A stretch of 7,924 nucleotides of DNA. Source: Candidatus Omnitrophota bacterium (GTDB taxonomy: Bacteria > Omnitrophota > Gorgyraeia > Tantalellales > Tantalellaceae). A program made the translations under genes and the position numbers. This document shows positions 5,645-7,924 of this stretch, piece after piece; within the stretch, counting starts at the first letter, position 1, and every line of letters begins with the position of its first letter. The stretch is taken from NCBI GenBank assembly GCA_030617085.1, contig JAUWWB010000046.1, forward strand, positions 1 through 7,924, read 5' to 3'. A model generated the notes under the pieces. The model was not told where the DNA came from. It did not search any database and saw only the letters and a program-made list of their open reading frames with translations.

Positions 5645-6400
5645 TTACTTCGACTCGCTGTCTTTTTCGCCCCCGCTCCGGGCGCCCGGTATCGTTTTCA
5701 GATACCCGATCGTGATATCGCCGTAATAGGCCGAGGCGACGGTGCCGGTGCTGTCGGAATCGGTCATGAACGATACCACGGCGACGTCTTTTTCCGGCTC
5801 CTTCCCGAAAAGATGACGGAAATCCTCTCTAATGTCGCGCTGCTCGTGCTTCCACTCGTCCGATCCGCCCGATTCCAGGACCATCAGCTTGACGTTTTCC
5901 GTGTAAGGGCTGCTCGTAACGGTGCCGACGGGAAGGTCCCGCGTCCAGACGTATTGTATGGCTTTGGCGTTGAGAAAAAACCTGGAATCGAAGATAACGT
6001 ACATCTGAGCGACAAAATCGAACTCTTCCTTCTCTTCCAGGGTCTCTTCACGCTTCAGGGAAGGGAACTTTTCGGCCTTCCAGTCCCAGCTGACGAAAGG
6101 GGCCCTGTCGATGGAAAGGGGCTGCCTGTAAAAAAGCGCCGAAGCGGAATCCTCGCTTACGGCCTTTACGCAGTCCTTTCCGTCGAGGACTGTCACACCG
6201 TAACCGGTCCTGTTGCGCGTCAGCACCCTCTCCTCCCACTCGTCAAGATCCCCGGGAGACGAGAACGAGAAATGCCTTACCAGTTCGCGCTTTTCGACCG
6301 CGGGGAGCTTTACGCGCAGAAAATCATATATCCGGTAAGCTGTTATAATGACGGCAACCGACACGAAGACAATACTAAGAATTCTCACCGCCCACTTCAC
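5645..6400 (-). CDS. DUF3047 family protein with N-terminal membrane anchor
   Basis: 251 residues. An N-terminal hydrophobic helix (residues 5-21) is either a signal anchor or an uncleaved signal peptide; the rest is predicted periplasmic. The core matches the DUF3047 pattern: SWDWKAEKFP (104-113), DFVAQMYVIFD (128-138), IQYVWTRDLP (148-157), a central EWKHEQRDIREDF (182-194), and the conserved VVSFMTDSDSTGT-ASAYYGDI block (208-229). The family has no well-established activity; the fold is thought to be a beta-sandwich, so ligand or carbohydrate binding in the envelope is a guess. The start is a GTG (6398-6400) with AGAGGA (6408-6413) 7 bases upstream. It lies 14 bp after the DUF4870-like gene and directly before the HAMP gene. 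The C-terminal tail (SGGEKDSESK) is disordered. Confidence 0.88.
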   Translation of the reverse strand: MKWAVRILSIVFVSVAVIITAYRIYDFLRVKLPAVEKRELVRHFSFSSPGDLDEWEERVLTRNRTGYGVTVLDGKDCVKAVSEDSASALFYRQPLSIDRAPFVSWDWKAEKFPSLKREETLEEKEEFDFVAQMYVIFDSRFFLNAKAIQYVWTRDLPVGTVTSSPYTENVKLMVLESGGSDEWKHEQRDIREDFRHLFGKEPEKDVAVVSFMTDSDSTGTVASAYYGDITIGYLKTIPGARSGGEKDSESK

Positions 6401-6414
6401 GCGAATTTCCTCTG

Positions 6415-6750
6415 TTAGACGTTCAGTTTTTCAGACCAATCTCCGATAATGGGCATCTTCCACTTGTTCCCCATCAGCACCTGAACGATGCCCGTAAGGG
6501 AAAGCAACCCGCAGACAAGCACCCCGAGCAGTATGACAAGCGGCCCGAGGACCGGTATTATACCGATTATCCCTATACCTACTTCGATGATAAAAAGCAT
6601 CAGGCCCTGCCGGGCATGAAACCTCACGAAATCGCTTTTCGACCTCATCAGGACCGGGATAAGGCAAAATACCCAGAGATACGACAACACGGCGTACAGG
6701 TTCTCTCCCGGACCGGACGGACCGACGGGTGCTTTCTTTTCCTCTTCCAT
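6415..6750 (-). CDS. DUF4870-like (Tic20-like) small membrane protein
   Basis: 111 residues. After a Pro/Gly/Lys-rich cytoplasmic lead (1-15) come hydrophobic segments at about 18-34, 49-66 and 68-92. The family motif FVRFHARQG (41-49) links helices one and two, as in DUF4870/YtjA-type proteins. The C-terminus (GNKWKMPIIGDWSEKL) is also typical. The biochemical function of the family is unknown. The ribosome-binding site GGGGAGGAGAG runs directly into the ATG at 6748-6750. It is the first gene after the promoter at 6803-6830 and appears to head the minus-strand transcription unit. Confidence 0.87.
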   Translation of the reverse strand: MEEEKKAPVGPSGPGENLYAVLSYLWVFCLIPVLMRSKSDFVRFHARQGLMLFIIEVGIGIIGIIPVLGPLVILLGVLVCGLLSLTGIVQVLMGNKWKMPIIGDWSEKLNV

Positions 6751-6802
6751 CTCTCCTCCCCACTTTTTTGATCAACGGCAAAATAATAAGTTATAATATT
6801 AT

Positions 6803-6830
6803 ATTTTATAGTTTATATGTTAAAAGTCAA
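6803..6830 (-). promoter_or_regulatory. Sigma70-like promoter for the minus-strand gene run
   Basis: On the minus strand TTGACT (6825-6830) is a 5/6 match to the -35 consensus. TAAAAT (6803-6808) is a 5/6 match to the -10 and sits 16 bases further on. The region (6781-6830) is a sharp AT-rich island in an otherwise GC-rich window. The inferred start near 6795 gives a leader of about 45 bases before the DUF4870-like ATG. A perfect TATAAT at 6798-6803 is also present, but with a 21-base spacer. The exact -10 is uncertain because the tract is AT-repetitive. Confidence 0.6.
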
Positions 6831-6845
6831 TAGATACGTGCGGGC

Positions 6846-6925
6846 GCGCCGATCGGCGCAGGCTAAAGCCTGCGGATACATTTCGCCTCCTACGGCACCG
6901 TCGTAGGAGCCCGCCAGAGGCGGGC
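6846..6925. repeat. Cluster of GC-rich palindromes (REP-like)
   Basis: Four adjoining dyads lie in 80 bases: GCGCCGATCGGCGC (6846-6859, perfect palindrome); CGCAGGCTAAAGCCTGCG (6857-6874, 8-bp stem); CTCCTACG / CGTAGGAG (6887-6894 with 6902-6909, 7-base loop); and GCCCGCC AGA GGCGGGC (6909-6925, 7-bp stem). None is followed by a T-run, so they are not typical terminators. Words such as CGCAGGCTAAAGCCTGCG are, from memory, dispersed in many bacterial and metagenome-derived genomes. They lie between the terminator of the outer-membrane protein gene and the promoter at 6803-6830. Confidence 0.75.
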
Positions 6926-6946
6926 GAACCCGTATCGCCCCGCTCA

Positions 6947-6979
6947 CTCCGAACTCCGAACTACGAACTCCGAACTGAA
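6947..6979. repeat. Heptanucleotide tandem repeat (CTCCGAA x4)
   Basis: Four head-to-tail 7-mers read CTCCGAA, CTCCGAA, CTACGAA, CTCCGAA (6947-6974), followed by a partial unit CTGAA. The array sits between the palindrome cluster and the terminator. Together with 6751-6946 and 6980-7051 this makes a gene-free stretch of about 300 bases holding the leader and promoter, palindromes, this array and the terminator. Confidence 0.85.
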
Positions 6980-6990
6980 CCCCATCCACG

Positions 6991-7032
6991 ACAAAAAACC
7001 CCGGTCCGCCGGAGCGGATCGGGGTTTTTTGT
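6991..7032 (-). terminator. Strong rho-independent terminator of the outer-membrane protein gene
   Basis: A 19-position stem (6991-7009 with 7014-7032) and a 4-base loop (7010-7013) contain a GC-rich core flanked by A6 and T6 runs. One position (7004/7019) is not Watson-Crick: a G-T wobble if read on plus, an A-C mismatch if read on minus. It begins 20 bases after the stop of the outer-membrane protein gene. The symmetric A/T tracts would let it stop transcription from either side. Confidence 0.92.
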
Positions 7033-7051
7033 GTTCACGAGTAGAACAAGC

Positions 7052-7924
7052 TTAGAAGCTGAGCTTCACCGTGCCGACGATGTCGGTGGCGATGTCGTCC
7101 AGGGCATCATCGAAATGATTTCCGGGCAAGAACCACGCGGAAAGAAGGCCGAACGACACGTCCTCGGTGTAGTCCCAGTTCACGTTAAGATCAAGCTCGC
7201 TGCCGACGTATTTATCGCCGTTGCTGGAACTGTAATCCTCGGCGAGCCAGAAGTTCCCGTAAGTAACGTCGCACTTGATCTCATCGGTCGGCTCCACGCA
7301 GCCCCTGACCAGCAGCTGGTGCTGGTTGGTGTTGGCCGGGCAGCTACCCATGGCGGTGCGGTAATACACGTTCTGGAACTCCCTTATCGCGGTGTCGAAC
7401 TTGCCTCTGAACATCGGGTCCCAGCCCTCATAGTCTCCGGTGGTGGAAGCAACGATGTCACCCATGTCCTTCTCGCCCGAGTAAAAGATATACTCGACGC
7501 CGAGAACCGGTTTCCAGTCGAACTGCTCCTGCCAGTAACGGCACTCGATCATCGCGTCCAGCGCCCAGGCGGTTCTGTCGCGCTCGCTCTGCTGGGCGTT
7601 TATTCCAAGATATTTGCCGAACTGGTACGCCCCTTCCAAGGCGATCGTCCAGTCCTCGATCGGGTCCATGCTTCCGCGGACGCCGAAGAGGTTGACGGAG
7701 TTATCGCAATGGCCGTTTATGCTGGCCGGCTGGGTATTGGCAACTGCTGCGGCCCCAACGCACCTCTCCTGCTTGGCCCACCAGTAACCTTCGGCTTCGG
7801 CGTTGTACTCATCAAACACGTAGCCGACGTTCACACCGTAGAGGTTCACGTCATCGTCCGCTCTCCTCGCATGTTCGCTTATCTTGGCGTACACGGCGTC
7901 GATGGTCCAGGGTTCGTAATCCAG
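7052..7924 (-). CDS. Outer-membrane beta-barrel protein, possibly alginate-export-like porin (N-terminus outside window)
   Basis: The last 290 or so residues are present. The frame is open to the window edge (LDYEPWTIDAVYAKI...), so the GTG at 7892-7894 is an internal Val. Alternating polar/hydrophobic strands rich in Tyr, Trp, Asp and Gly (such as VNLYGVNVGYVF, WTIALEGAYQFGKYLG, KPVLGVEYIFYSG) indicate a barrel. The protein ends VGTVKLSF, a C-terminal Phe signal of the kind recognised by the BAM complex. The PWTIDAVYAKI and YEGWDPMFRGK stretches recall alginate-export-type barrels (AlgE family), but the substrate is unknown. Six Cys (45, 63, 118, 185, 199, 208 counted from that Val) are unusual for a barrel. 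A strong terminator follows 20 bp downstream. It is a separate transcription unit from the operon below. Confidence 0.85.
   Translation of the reverse strand: MDYEPWTIDAVYAKISEHARRADDDVNLYGVNVGYVFDEYNAEAEGYWWAKQERCVGAAAVANTQPASINGHCDNSVNLFGVRGSMDPIEDWTIALEGAYQFGKYLGINAQQSERDRTAWALDAMIECRYWQEQFDWKPVLGVEYIFYSGEKDMGDIVASTTGDYEGWDPMFRGKFDTAIREFQNVYYRTAMGSCPANTNQHQLLVRGCVEPTDEIKCDVTYGNFWLAEDYSSSNGDKYVGSELDLNVNWDYTEDVSFGLLSAWFLPGNHFDDALDDIATDIVGTVKLSF

Noticed and set aside
6846..6925. CRISPR-like or riboswitch structure
   Set aside because: The palindromes differ from one another with no uniform repeat-spacer pattern, and they lie upstream of the inferred promoter, so would not be in the operon leader.
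7892..7894. GTG as start of the outer-membrane protein
   Set aside because: The frame continues upstream to the window edge with barrel-like sequence (DYEPWTIDA), and no signal peptide follows the GTG.

Overview
The window looks like chromosomal DNA from an uncultured Gram-negative bacterium. It carries lpxA for lipid A synthesis, a C-terminal piece of a beta-barrel outer-membrane protein that ends in Phe, and strong purine-rich Shine-Dalgarno sites. The mix of a membrane pyrophosphatase, a DUF3047 protein, a HAMP-only membrane protein and gaps full of short reiterated words recalls Candidatus Omnitrophota and related metagenome-assembled genomes. That placement is from memory and is tentative. 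No phage, transposase, CRISPR array, tRNA or rRNA was seen.

Layout. Positions 1-265 form a near-perfect 113-bp inverted repeat that cuts into the 3' part of a plus-strand membrane pyrophosphatase gene (hppA, to 735). This is most likely an assembly or contig-end fold-back. All other genes are on the minus strand. Reading with transcription from about 6830 down to 776 they are: DUF4870-like membrane protein, DUF3047 protein, short two-TM HAMP protein, LpxA, a Lys-rich helical protein, M48 (Ste24-like) membrane metalloprotease, an EndoIII/MagIII-type DNA glycosylase, a SuhB-type inositol monophosphatase family protein, and a Nudix hydrolase of ADP-ribose pyrophosphatase type. Most junctions are tight: 14 bp, TAA|ATG abutment, 15 bp, a 4-bp ATGA overlap, 25 bp and 50 bp. 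One 97-bp gap after lpxA holds an AT-rich heptad repeat. A sigma70-like promoter sits at 6803-6830. The run ends convergently with hppA across a 40-bp gap without a recognisable terminator.

Upstream of that promoter, 6840-7050 is a non-coding patch of palindromes and a 7-nt tandem repeat, ending in a strong rho-independent terminator (6991-7032). The terminator closes the partial outer-membrane protein gene, which runs off the right edge.

Functionally the minus-strand cluster mixes envelope work (LpxA, HAMP protein, DUF3047, DUF4870, M48 protease) with housekeeping (base-excision repair, sugar-phosphate and nucleotide-sugar hydrolysis). I see no clear new defence or mobile system. The best leads are a probable AUC start codon on the HAMP gene, a glycosylase that ends exactly where its fourth iron-sulfur Cys should be, and the repeat-filled gaps.
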